This document shows, piece by piece, positions 11,831 through 21,308 of a DNA stretch of 64,000 bases (its first letter is position 1; every line of letters begins with the position of its first letter). The notes under the pieces were generated by a model that saw nothing but the letters and a program-made list of their open reading frames with translations, made no database searches and was not told the origin of the DNA. This stretch comes from Clitopilus passeckerianus (lineage: Eukaryota; Basidiomycota; Agaricomycetes; Agaricales; Entolomataceae): assembly GCA_944990035.1 (NCBI GenBank), contig CALYLX010000156.1, forward strand, positions 496,001 through 560,000. Reading direction: 5' to 3'. A program made the translations under genes and the position numbers.

Positions 11831-13880
11831 TAGTATAGACAACACCAATGCTCTCAGAAATGTAGTACTCATCCTCCATTGATATATTTACATTTTATAA
11901 TGTCACATGCTTACCTGAACTTTTTGCTGCTATTTATTTAGGAGAAATTGGTTGGAATCCTTTGTGCTAGATTATATTACTTGAACAAAGCCTTTGGCTA
12001 GTACTTTAAATGATAGAGAAACCTTTTCTAGGCATTCTGATAAGCTATTTATTTAAATTTATTAATATTTAATCAGGTATTGGTATCTGCAGAACTACTA
12101 ATGCTATTTCTGTTCAAGAGCACATTATATCCACAACTATTAGTCTAATTGGCTTACATTGTACACCTAGATTGTATTAAAAATAGTTGCTTGAGGTAGT
12201 TGTAATTGTGATTATATTCATGGTACATTTGTATAATTAGTATAAAGCAATAAAATATTGATTGGAGCTATGGAAATTGAATCTATCAAGAATTCAACTA
12301 CACCATTAAATCAATAGACTGTCCTGCCAGCTATTTCAGAGCATCTACATGATTAGAAAAGTGATTATTAGATGAAAAATGGGTAATCACAGAGGGGATA
12401 TTAAAATAGGTTTATTTCATCTCAATCAAAGACTATGTTAGAGGCATAAAGCAGCTACTAAAGTCAAGTAACTTCTACAGACCCTCATATGGAGCCTAAT
12501 GCCAAGTGAAATATAATAGTTTCCTATAAATATTACTGCATTTAGGTCATAAATCTGGCTATTTTAAAAATGTATTTATTTTCTGAAAATATAAAAGCCT
12601 TACAGATACTTTTTACAAGAGAAGAAAAAATTCCTAGAGCATTGGAACTATATATTTGGACTATCTTTTGCATTTTAAAGGAACTTGACCTATCAAAAAG
12701 TCTTAACACCTCTTTCAATCAAGCTTGCTAATTGAATTTGTATTTTCACCAATCCAACCACATGGAAGGGAATTCTGAAGGAAGATACCTCTAGAGCTAT
12801 TTGCATATACTAGTATAGTCTTTTGAAAACTACCTATACCAGTATACTGGCTTAAAAAAGTATCTGAAGCATTTAAATGTGTGGTTTCCTTATTTTGAAG
12901 GTCAAGACCAAATAATTGTCCCAATGTTGCTCTGTCTTGTTTGCACTATATCTCCATCAATTCCATTCGGAGTTTTAATATTTCTATATATTCTGAAAGC
13001 TGAGATTGAATGCTTTTAGAAATATACCTATACTTTGGTCTTGTTTGTTCTTGGTCTAGAGTTATTGTCCAAACAGTCCAAAAGTGTGAAACATTGGGAC
13101 AATTATTTGACCCACTGTACTGTACATGACCGCCCACACAATGAGCATTTGATTTGCAGAGGACAAGCAGGATTGAGGAAATGCTCATGAGCCGTCCCGG
13201 GATCATCGCTCTTGGAGATCAAATACTTGACAATTGTGAGGTAGCTCAAATCCGTACTTCATCCACTCTATTTGCAGATGTCCCGAATTAACCACCGGAA
13301 GTTGCAGTGAAGGAACTGGCAGCCGCCTCGGCGAAAGGAATGTGTGCTATATGCTGCTGGATCTACTTTCACATCAACAAGGTTGTTGCGAAAGAGTCTC
13401 AGAAATTGTTGAGGAGTCTGTATACGGCAGGTTGATTAATGTACTTGTGTAAGAAGTGAAAATGAAGAAAAACTCTACCATTGCATTATCTCTACCATCA
13501 ACTCGATCTCCCGATGCCATCTTGCGAAAAAGCCAGCCAGTTCTGTGATTGGCAGCCCCAAGATATGCAGAGACAGCTTGAACGGCACAAAGGTGCTGGT
13601 ACTGCTCTGGCATGGGATATATATAGAAAGGAGGTATCTCTGTCGTTCAATAATCAGTAAAGTTTCTTGATAAAAAAGCAGTTTACTGCTGATTGCCAGT
13701 GCACCGCTCCTTGAGTATAGTAATACTAGTATCACTCACCCCCGCATTGGTGTGTTTTTTGGAAGGGCAGAACAAGCTTCATGATCCTACAAGTCCGTGG
13801 TGCGCCATCAGGCTCAAGAGGGGGGAGTGTCCCAGGTGTCCTTATAGCGTCCAAGGAGAGCAAGACCCCAGCTCTTCGAC

Positions 13881-14520
13881 GGGGTTGATGCAGCAAGTGT
13901 CAGGGAGAACGACATAAATCTCCTGCTTTTCAACATCAAAACATGGCTTTGGGGCGGCTGCCTTGAACTAATTCTTGGTTGAAAAAACAGCCCTTGCTAG
14001 GCTAGCAAGATAATGTCGCTACTCACCATTTGATGGTGGATAAATTGTTTGTAGATCTCCATATTTCTGTTGTAGTCTAATGTTCGGATTTGCTCTTGAA
14101 ATTTCTCGGACAGTTCATAGACGGCTGCTGTTGGGCTTTTCAGGGTCAATGTGCAAGCAAACATGTTCTGATTCATAAAGCATTTATGTTATAGTCGTAA
14201 GGAAGCCACCAACAGTCGTTGCAAGTTACACACCGCTGATTTTTCATGAAGTTTGGCCTCAACCACCTCACCGAAAATCATCCCCCTGAAAATTCCGCCG
14301 GGGACACTACCATTGGCAGTGAGGTAAAGTTGGTTGTAGTTGAAAACTTCCAGCAATGAAGACCGAATGAAATCCCTATTCTTTCCATAGAAGCAGCGGC
14401 CTAACACTTTCTTCCCAAGTTCATATATGAAAGTGTCCAGCCTATGGTACAGACTACTCAGGAGGCGATTAATGAACACGATGATGGTCATAGTGTGACG
14501 AGGGCAATGCATTGGCACCT
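13881..14520 (-). pseudogene. Exons upstream of the recombinase domain, probably its N-terminal part or a separate unknown gene
   Basis: Three well-formed minus-strand exons can be read. One at 14518-14231 contains FIYELGKKVLGRCFYGKNRD and ends at a GTGTGT donor. One at about 14165-14028 contains LTLKSPTAAVYELSEKFQEQ and ends at GTGAGT. A third at about 13967-13870 contains PCFDVEKQEIYVVLPDTCC. None matches a domain I know. They lie immediately 5' of the recombinase exons in the same orientation, so they may be its N-terminal region or a fused or adjacent gene. Open frames with plausible splice sites suggest recent coding function. Confidence 0.4.
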
Positions 14521-14638
14521 GTTATAATTCACAAGTTTAAATTGTTCCAAACTATTGTACATGTTGTGTATTATCAACTTGACTTCATTTCAGACAAGAT
14601 ATGGTACATAAATTTGTTCATTTTAAGATAATCTATTG

Positions 14639-15085
14639 TTAATCAGCAAGGCCAAAGAACCGCTTGCAAGAAGCCAATTCCCAAACCTCTTGGAGGCCCT
14701 GAAACACAGTGCTGAAGGTTCCAGGATCGATTTCCTCATCCATCAAGACCTGTGAGATGCCAAACAGGTTACTCCCCACCAAAGAAACACAATTCCTGCA
14801 TTCTTCCAAGTCAGCATCTCCATCGGTATCTCCATTGGTGTCGGTGTTGCGAGCAGGCCAGATGTCGGAGGAGTAGTCGAGGGAACCTTTAGAGTCATCA
14901 GAGTCGTCAGGATTGACTGACACAACTGCAGAGGTATTGCTGTTGTCCTTGGACGTTGTAGGTGCAATCACCATGGGCGCAGATGGGTCGATGAGGTGAA
15001 TATACAACAAGGGGAGAGCGCTTGGCACTGCAATGGCAGACTGACCCAATGGACGAAGATGATCACATAAAAGAAGGGGGGTCAA
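14639..15085 (-). CDS. Unknown acidic protein or exon
   Basis: A 148-codon frame ends in CKRFFGLAD and a stop. The middle is Ser/Asp/Thr-rich and acidic; the C-terminal 60 residues look ordered (FGISQVLMDEEIDPGTF). It may be a terminal exon of the unknown minus-strand gene lying upstream at 15.1-16.3 kb. No domain recognised. Confidence 0.3.
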   Translation of the reverse strand: MTPLLLCDHLRPLGQSAIAVPSALPLLYIHLIDPSAPMVIAPTTSKDNSNTSAVVSVNPDDSDDSKGSLDYSSDIWPARNTDTNGDTDGDADLEECRNCVSLVGSNLFGISQVLMDEEIDPGTFSTVFQGLQEVWELASCKRFFGLAD

Positions 15086-15099
15086 CCGGGAGCAGCTAC

Positions 15100-16308
15100 A
15101 ACATTGCTTATATAAGTGCTCTTAGCTTGCAGGTACCAGACCTGGTCAGAAAAGAAACGGATGTCATACTAATAAAACTGTGATATGATTTTGCGCCACT
15201 CACTTTTCCATCACTAACACTGTTACCCAACAAACAGGTGTTCAGCATAATAAAAGTGCCAACCCTCAGGTGGTTCTCAGTGACATAGAAGGGCACGGGT
15301 TGGCTGGTGCATTCCTGGACCAGTCAAAATGTCGAAGAGTTGATGCAAATGCAAATCACGTCAGTGGACATGCAGACACAGTCATCTGCGAGCTTGAAAG
15401 ATGTCTAGTGGGCAATGAGTTGACAGTTTCTAATAGGTGTATGGAACATACGTGTTTGGAATGCATCGCAGTTTTGAGCATCTTTGCGTTTATGAGTGAC
15501 GTGATTTGCATGTTGTACAGCATTTCCAGAGCGAATGGTGTGTCGGAGGGGGTACGGAGGCACAAAATCATTGATGTACCAGGAGGTGCCTACTAGCCCT
15601 GTCAGTGGCATATTCGACGGATATGTTGAGCTTCTTACCGGAATATTGGATGTACACGGCGTTATTGCAGCTATCTGTCTAAACGCTAAAGTATTGAACA
15701 CCATATATTTGTCCCCGTCACGCTGTCCAACCAGGTAGGACTTGTTTGCGACATCCGAGACGAAATCGCAACCCTTCCCATACTTGGAGTTGGCAAGAGT
15801 CTGACGATGCGCATGAAACATCAAACAAAAGCGATGATACCAACACAACTCAAGGAGTGGGTGGATGGGTGCGGTCAAAGGGGGAATAAAAGTATTGTTC
15901 GCAATTCTATGAGGTTGACACTGAAGTCTTCACCGCATGTCGGTCTGGTCACCGTGTGTATTTATTGTTCACTTAGCCTCACCCCTATACTAACCGATGG
16001 TTTGGATTCAGCATGTGTGTCAGTCCATGAAATTCAATTAAAAAATAACTCACCATATAGAGGCAATGTCTCGCTTGATAGAACATAGAAGTATGCTGAT
16101 TTCAGTCTATGAGGTTGACAAGCTCCATATAAACGCTTGGTACACCAGATCTGACCTCCATCCTGGAATGTTCTATGAGGAAGACATTGAAATGCCGTAT
16201 GGAAACCAAGACTAGACTTTTTCTCGAACGGCATGTTCATGTGTTGTCGTTCCCACAAAAGTGATTGTAGAGTGAACGAGGTGACCGCAATGGAATTATG
16301 GAAGGCGC
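15100..16308 (-). pseudogene. Multi-exon unknown gene, minus strand
   Basis: Visible exons: 16308-16054 (TTTCAG acceptor, GTGAGT donor; contains QSLLWERQHMNMPFEKKSS), about 15820-15640 (GKGCDFVSDVANKSYLVG, DKYMVFNTLAFRQIAAITPC, donor GTAAGA), about 15595-15455 (GLVGTSWYINDFVPPYPLR, donor GTATGT) and about 15408-15215 (LADDCVCMSTDVICICINS, then GTFIMLNTCLLGN). A TGA follows INSSTF in the last piece, so the copy may be broken. The style suggests an Agaricomycete-specific protein that I cannot name. Its orientation matches the recombinase downstream. Confidence 0.4.
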
Positions 16309-16393
16309 CTGAAATGAAGATGAGGTTTTAAGCATGTGATAGACACCGCCACACCAAGAATGTACATGGATGATGGATCGACAAAGTTCTAAA

Positions 16394-16896
16394 CTAGTTC
16401 TCGGACAAGTAAACCTCTGCAGCAGTTTTCAGACTGTCTATGTCGGCCGTTTCCATGTTACAATATCGCCCAATCTTGTCAAATTTGATGATTAGCATGT
16501 CAGAATTAGTTTCACAGCCATGCCTACAGCAGATCTGCCCACTCGGTGCTTCAGCACTCAGAATGGTGAAGAAGCAAGGACCCAGCAACTCTGGAATAAC
16601 ATTTATCTTTGGATTCGTAAACTGACCCTCCGGAAAGTCTCGCAAAGAGGCAGGGCCAGTGATACAATCCAATAGCACAGTTATACAGCTGTCGTTTGCG
16701 GGCAAACAGATAGGCCGGAAGCCAACATGATGGGGCAGAACGGCTAGGACTGTCACGAAACACTTCAAGTAGTTTAGTTGGATAAAACCAGTAGTACGGT
16801 TCTCTTACCTCAGAAGAGTATGCCATATTTCCAAGCAGAAAAATCACGGGGGATTGGTCAGAGTAGATGTCCAGTGCTGCGATACGAGGCTACATT
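16394..16896 (-). CDS. Unknown protein, two exons visible
   Basis: The first part (about 16896-16814) encodes ALDIYSDQSPVIFLLGNMAY and ends at a GTAAGA donor. The second (about 16768-16394) encodes CFVTVLAVLPHHVGFRPICL and runs to a stop after AEVYLSEN. A 46-nt GT-AG intron joins them in frame. No domain recognised and no start chosen; the N-terminus may lie further upstream. The true 3' limit may also extend by an exon toward the gene at 16308. Confidence 0.35.
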
Positions 16897-17183
16897 TCAT
16901 ACAGCGAGCTGAGCGACTTATATCTAGTGATTCAAATAGAAGGTTCTTACAATTACATTTAATGGAACCAGTTTTAGACATGGCTAGTGTGTCAATGAAG
17001 CCATTTAAAAAGGAGTTACATAAATAAATACAAGTTTTATTTGGTTCCTGACAAGTACACAAAACAACAACAAAAAGCAAGCACATGGGCTATAGATTGG
17101 CCCTTTTGAAGGGTGGTAGGAACTGTACAAAGTCGCTCAGTAGGTAGTTGCTACCAGGATTACAATACGAACCTTTAAAATGC

Positions 17184-18091
17184 TCAGTTCTTCTCAACGA
17201 GCATCACATTGTCGCTTTTTGAAGAGGACGCTCTGGGTGGACTAACAGACTTGATATTCATGTCTTGGAATTCTTCGGAGGGGGACTGGGACCTGTGCTT
17301 ATTTTTACGAGAAGCTTTTCCCCGTGTTTTGCCCTTCGATTTGGCCGAAGAACGTTTGGTCGGTTTATCAGCGACCGGTGCAGGGTCTGGGGTTGAATCG
17401 GGTTCAGTACGAGATTGTTTAAGAGAGTTTGAATTCATCCCGCACCACAGGAGTGCCAGTTCCTTGAGAGGTATTAAAAGCAGCACCTCTGGGTGGCTGG
17501 GGTGCAGACAAATACTCCAGGTCTAAATCGGACTCCCCAATCACACAGATGTTGTTAATTTGCAGGTGATATATCTTTTGTGAAAGAGCTTTAGAGTACG
17601 CTTAATAACTATGGACGGTACATACCTTTTTTGGTCGGACTGTGCCAGGGGGTTTCTTGTCCCTCATGTTCTTCATCATTTTCTTCTCGTTAATGATGTA
17701 GCAGACCGGTGTGACGTTGGCCATAACGAGAGTGCCAGGGCAAAGATTTTCAACATTCTTCCAAGGGGGAATAATGTCACCATTGATGTCATAGACTTCA
17801 TGTTGGACGTGTTTCAATGTATGGCCTTCGAAATATGGCCCCTTATAATCTGCTTGAAAACGGGGATTGTACAGTGCACCAATCTGATAGGGTGGGTCGG
17901 GCGTTACAGGCTCTAACGGAAATGAGAAAAGGTGAATAAAACTTCAATCCAACTATGCCCAAAAAGAAAGTACCCTCGGAATCGTTGACTTGCTCTGGCT
18001 TTTTGACTTCAGCCTCAGCTTCGGCCTTGCGCTTTTCAGCAGTTCTCATAGATCTCACTTTAATTTCCGAAATGGCACCACTGTCGTCGGC
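17184..18091 (-). pseudogene. Unknown protein, three exons then a frameshifted basic tail
   Basis: Exons 18091-17974, 17912-17626 and 17574 onward have matching phases (introns of 61 and 51 nt). They encode a Lys/Glu-rich start (TAEKRKAEAEAEVKK), GALYNPRFQADYKGPYFEGH, YDINGDIIPPWKNVENLCPG and LQINNICVIGESDLDLEYL. The frame reaches a TAA at 17419-17421. The -1/+2 frame carries on as a Ser/Lys-rich basic tail to 17184, so one small indel probably broke the gene. Its upstream exon is missing because the Tc1 element at 18119 lies directly before the first splice acceptor. Family unknown to me. Confidence 0.5.
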
Positions 18092-18424
18092 CTAGAAGAA
18101 GTGCGTCAAGAAGTGATACAGTGGCTTCCAAAACCTTTCCAATGTTTGCTACTTTTTCAGAGATCACTTAATAGCTCATGAAATAAATTCTCTAAATTCA
18201 TAGAAATAATATATATTATAGTTCGAAATCTTGGCTTCAAGCTGACATAACCCTGAGGCTGTGCTTCCACTTTTAGCAGGTGTTTCACACACTTCAATCT
18301 GGTCACTCATTGCAAAGGTTTTGTTGCTGAGTACTTGAAAGTCAGTAATCACATGATAAGTCACATGATACTCAAGTTTGTTGATTATAATCAACAAGGT
18401 CATGTGACTAGGGTATCAATGCAG

Positions 18425-18432
18425 TATATATA
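18425..18432 (+). promoter_or_regulatory. Probable TATA box of the Tc1 transposase
   Basis: TATATATA lies 37 bases before the ATG at 18469, just inside the left inverted repeat. A matching TATATATA is found at the equivalent place in the decayed copy (about 11516-11523, minus strand). Confidence 0.45.
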
Positions 18433-18468
18433 CAGCTGACCCAAGTGCTACTTCACTCTCAACCCATC

Positions 18469-19485
18469 ATGCAACCTCTCACAAAAGCACAAACTAATCG
18501 TGTTTTTGAACTGCTTTATGCTGGCCTTTCTGCTGCTTCTATCCATAAAGAGACTGGAATAGGGCTTGCTACTATCAGCAGAATACGTAATCAACACTGC
18601 CCAACCTTGTCCAAGTCATCTGGAGGCCGACCTGCTAAGCTTACTACTGCCAATATTGACTACACCAAACTCAACATGCGCATGGGCAAGATTTCTACAG
18701 CTGTTCAGGCTGCTCAAGTACTTCAAAATGTTACCAACCAGTCTGTTTCAGCTCAGACTGTAAGGAGGGGACTGAAAAATACTGGGTGGAAGGCTAGGAG
18801 GAAGGTGAAGAGGCCAGCATTAGAAAAAAAGCATATTAAGGCTAGGCTGGAATTTGCAGAAAGGCATTTGGAGTGGACTGTGGATGACTGGAAGAAGGTG
18901 TGGTGGTCTGATGAGACCAAAATCAACAGATTTGGGCCAGATGGGAATGAAATGGTGTGGGGGGAGAAGGGAGAGGGGCTTACTAGCAGGGGGGTGAAGG
19001 AGACTAGAAAATTTGGAGGAGGAAGCATTATGATGTGGGGTTGTATGGGGTGGAAGGGAGTGGGGTATGGGACTAGAATTGAAGGGAAGATGGACAAGAT
19101 ACTTTACAGGTCTATTCTGGAGGATGAACTCCAGAAAAGCCTGAAGTATTACAAGGTGAAGGTGGAGGATATGATTTTCCAGCAGGACAATGACCCCAAG
19201 CACACCAGCAAAACAGCTCAAGAATGGTTTGAAGACCACAACATGGCTGTTCTAATATGGCCAGCAAACTCTCCTGATATGAATCCCATTGAACATCTTT
19301 GGAATCATGTCAAAAAACAACTGGGAAAGTATGAATCCCCTTCTGCTGGAGTACTAGAACTGTGGGCAAGGGTAGAGAAGGTGTGGGAGACTATACCAGC
19401 TGAGGTGTGCCAGAATTTGATTGAATCCATGCCTAGAAGGATTCAGGCAGTAGTTAAGGCCAAGGGAAGGTGGACTAAGTACTAA
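18469..19485 (+). CDS. Tc1-type DD34E transposase
   Basis: 338 residues from the ATG at 18469; an in-frame GTG 24 bases upstream is not preferred. The N-terminal half has two helix-turn-helix segments (LLYAGLSAASIHKETGIG; then VSAQTVRRGLKNTGW). The catalytic core shows WWSDETK, QQDNDPKHTS and NPIEHLW. Counting gives 34 residues between the second Asp and the Glu, the Tc1 hallmark. The protein cuts and pastes the element at TA. Full length for the family, with no stops or frameshifts. Expected to enter the nucleus and bind the inverted repeats. Confidence 0.95.
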   Translation: MQPLTKAQTNRVFELLYAGLSAASIHKETGIGLATISRIRNQHCPTLSKSSGGRPAKLTTANIDYTKLNMRMGKISTAVQAAQVLQNVTNQSVSAQTVRRGLKNTGWKARRKVKRPALEKKHIKARLEFAERHLEWTVDDWKKVWWSDETKINRFGPDGNEMVWGEKGEGLTSRGVKETRKFGGGSIMMWGCMGWKGVGYGTRIEGKMDKILYRSILEDELQKSLKYYKVKVEDMIFQQDNDPKHTSKTAQEWFEDHNMAVLIWPANSPDMNPIEHLWNHVKKQLGKYESPSAGVLELWARVEKVWETIPAEVCQNLIESMPRRIQAVVKAKGRWTKY

Positions 19486-19989
19486 TAATTATAGATTCCT
19501 GCTTAATTATAACCCAGCAACAAAACCTTTCCAATGAGTGACCAGATTGAAGTGTGTGAAACACCTGCTAAAAGTGGAAGCACAGCCTCAGGGTTATGTC
19601 AGCTTGAAGCCAGGATATTGAACTATAATATATATTATTTCTATGAATTTAGAGAATTTATTTCATGAGCTATTAAGTGATCTCTGAAAAAGTAGCAAAC
19701 ATTGGAAAGGTTTTGGAAGCCACTGTATGTGAGAAGGAGCAGAGACTGATACTGTGTATTGCTTTCCGAAGTGGAGCGTCACACTCTTTGGATTTCCCTG
19801 GACACAAGCCTTCCAGGAATGTACCTAGATATCTGGTTAGCATGCAGTATATGTGTTATACGTGTGTCATATACATTATCGGCGACTTTATCCAAATGTA
19901 AGTCATGGTCCAGAGCGGACCAAGACAAACAGATTGATCAAGCCAATACTCTAATAAGTTGCCTTCTATGCCGCACGGCTGTACGAGCA

Positions 19990-20380
19990 ATATGCAGCTT
20001 TTGATAGGAGAATCATTGTTAATGGGTTTCCACTTCCCGGACGTGTTAGCAAATGGGATGATATTCATGAAAATGTTAGCACATACTTCAGCTGCATCCT
20101 CTGACTTGTAGTGATTCCCGGTCGCACTCAATTTCATACCAACACTGACGCAGCCCACGGCACTGAATACTATGCCACTGAAGTCTTCGTTGAAAGCTGC
20201 ACCATCGCGTAGATCCTTGTAGTAAAAGCCCCAATCTCTGCCGGTTTTTTTCTCAAAGTGTTCGTGGTAGTTGCATGCATATAGTGCACACATCTCTTGG
20301 CCCAGGGCTTCTAACTTGTTCTGGAACCATTTGTAGATACCACCGGGTTCCTGCCGTTCCTTGATAAGTTCTTCACTCAT
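19990..20380 (-). CDS. Unknown protein, N-terminal exon
   Basis: An ATG at 20378-20380 opens about 130 residues: MSEELIKERQEPGGIYKWFQ, then ALYACNYHEHFEKKTGRDWG and GIVFSAVGCVSVGMKLSATG. It reads as an ordered alpha/beta protein and then drifts into unconvincing sequence near 19990, where a splice donor is likely. No domain recognised. It may be the 5' exon of the gene at 17184-18091, cut off by the Tc1 insertion, but the frame link is not shown. Confidence 0.4.
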
Positions 20381-21308
20381 CGCGATGGTCGATTACGACA
20401 GCGAAAGAAGACAGATATTACATGTACAGAGCGATGGAAGATGGACATGGTGAGCCGTGGACAGATAACAGTTGGATATCAAAAAACAAACCTTTTATAC
20501 ACTTGCATGAACACCCCAAAATGAAACGACGGAGCTGTCTCAGACAAGTCTAGGTGAAGAAAATGGTAGAATGAAAGCCTACTTCAAAATTCCATAGATC
20601 GTAATGCTGACAAAAAGTAGCAATGCAGGTCCTCCACTTTTTCCTTCATAGCAATGGAATGACGATAGTTGGATTGACCGTCATGAGTGAAAGTCAGACC
20701 TGCTTTACAGGTGTTGACGGATTTTGGGCTGGTGCAATCAGTGTCACTACACCGGTGCCACATTGAGAAATTTGAGCTTGAGTTGGTAATTACAACCGTT
20801 TCTATTGTTGTGGTCGCAATTGGAACAACAAAAGCGTGAAGGAAGGAGGGAAGGAGACAGGAAACGCTAAGGCCATGTTCCCCAGCTTGATTTCAGGAAT
20901 TGTTCCCTGACATTGGCTGGTGGGAAATTCCTTAATGACCCTGCACCTCATGAACGCGACGCTCAACAGTCAATTGATGGGATTGATCCTGCGTTCTATA
21001 ACAAGCGAACAACATGTCGGTAACTGGACCGAAAATTCAACTGTTTGCCAAAAGCTGCTCCATGTGGTTAAGGTGTCCCAAGGCGTCTCCAAGTCGTTCT
21101 CCTGCCCTTCCGTTCATCTAACACAAGGCCTTTTCAGTTGTCTAGGACCTGTGTTTTCATCCTTCCTTGTCCGATCCCTGCTACGCTTCAGCGCAGGTGA
21201 ATGGGCGACATCCGAGGACCTTGTCATCAAATGACCGTTCCAATTCTAAGCTGCCAATTGAGACTGGCTGTATGCACGCTGTTCGTCATTACCATAGGCA
21301 ACCAGCAT
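20381..21308. other. No supported gene
   Basis: Short ORFs only (for example 20920-21234), with no domain or good composition. This stretch lies just past the 3' end of the decayed Helitron helicase, so the Helitron 3' terminus (normally a small hairpin and CTRR) might be here; none was identified with confidence. Confidence 0.3.

Larger units (their letters stand above)
8943..13117. mobile_element. Tc1/mariner-type element with about 220-bp terminal inverted repeats, interrupted three times
   Basis: The ends begin CAGTGG and are flanked by TA (8941-8942, 13118-13119). The left arm is 8943-9010, 9218-9328 and 10075-10116; the right arm is about 12900-13117, its inverted copy. The breaks in the left arm are two later insertions. 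Each arm has its outer motif (AATTGTCCCAATG) again in inverse at its inner edge. Removing the three insertions with their duplications (205, 746 and 1613 bp) leaves a 1611-bp element, a normal Tc1 size. The interior (10117-10217 and 11833-12899) is very AT-rich and full of stops. No transposase could be recognised, so the copy is old or non-autonomous. Confidence 0.8.
8911..13880 (-). pseudogene. Crypton-like tyrosine recombinase, C-terminal half, split by a 4.2-kb transposon nest
   Basis: Minus-strand coding pieces are about 13880-13740, 13639-13479, 13417-13118 and, beyond the inserted element, 8940-8911. They encode the familiar Agaricomycete Crypton-type recombinase order: LVLPFQKTHQCG, PPFYIYPMPEQYQHLCAVQA, GWLFRKMASGDRV, then FLRLFRNNLVDV, YSTHSFRRGG with the catalytic His-x-x-Arg, and LTIVKYLISKSDD with the presumed catalytic Tyr. 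A Cys cluster KCSLCGRSC follows. Two codons between the HxxR and Tyr motifs, normally Trp, are TAG (13268-13270) and TGA (13259-13261), so the gene is dead without readthrough. A Tc1-like element sits at the TA of codon GTA (13118-13120). On its far side the frame resumes with CNCVGGYKH and a TAG at 8911-8913. Family assignment is from remembered motif order, not a search. Confidence 0.75.
18119..19725 (+). mobile_element. Intact Tc1/mariner element (1607 bp)
   Basis: Long inverted repeats (about 18119-18332 and 19511-19725) start CAGTGGCTTCCAAAACC and are flanked by TA at 18117-18118 and 19726-19727. The outer motif CAAAACCTTTCCAATG recurs inverted at the inner edge of each arm, giving four potential transposase sites. 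The arms are nearly identical and the transposase is open, so the insertion looks young. It lies between minus-strand exons of unknown genes at 18091 and 19990-20380. Confidence 0.95.
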
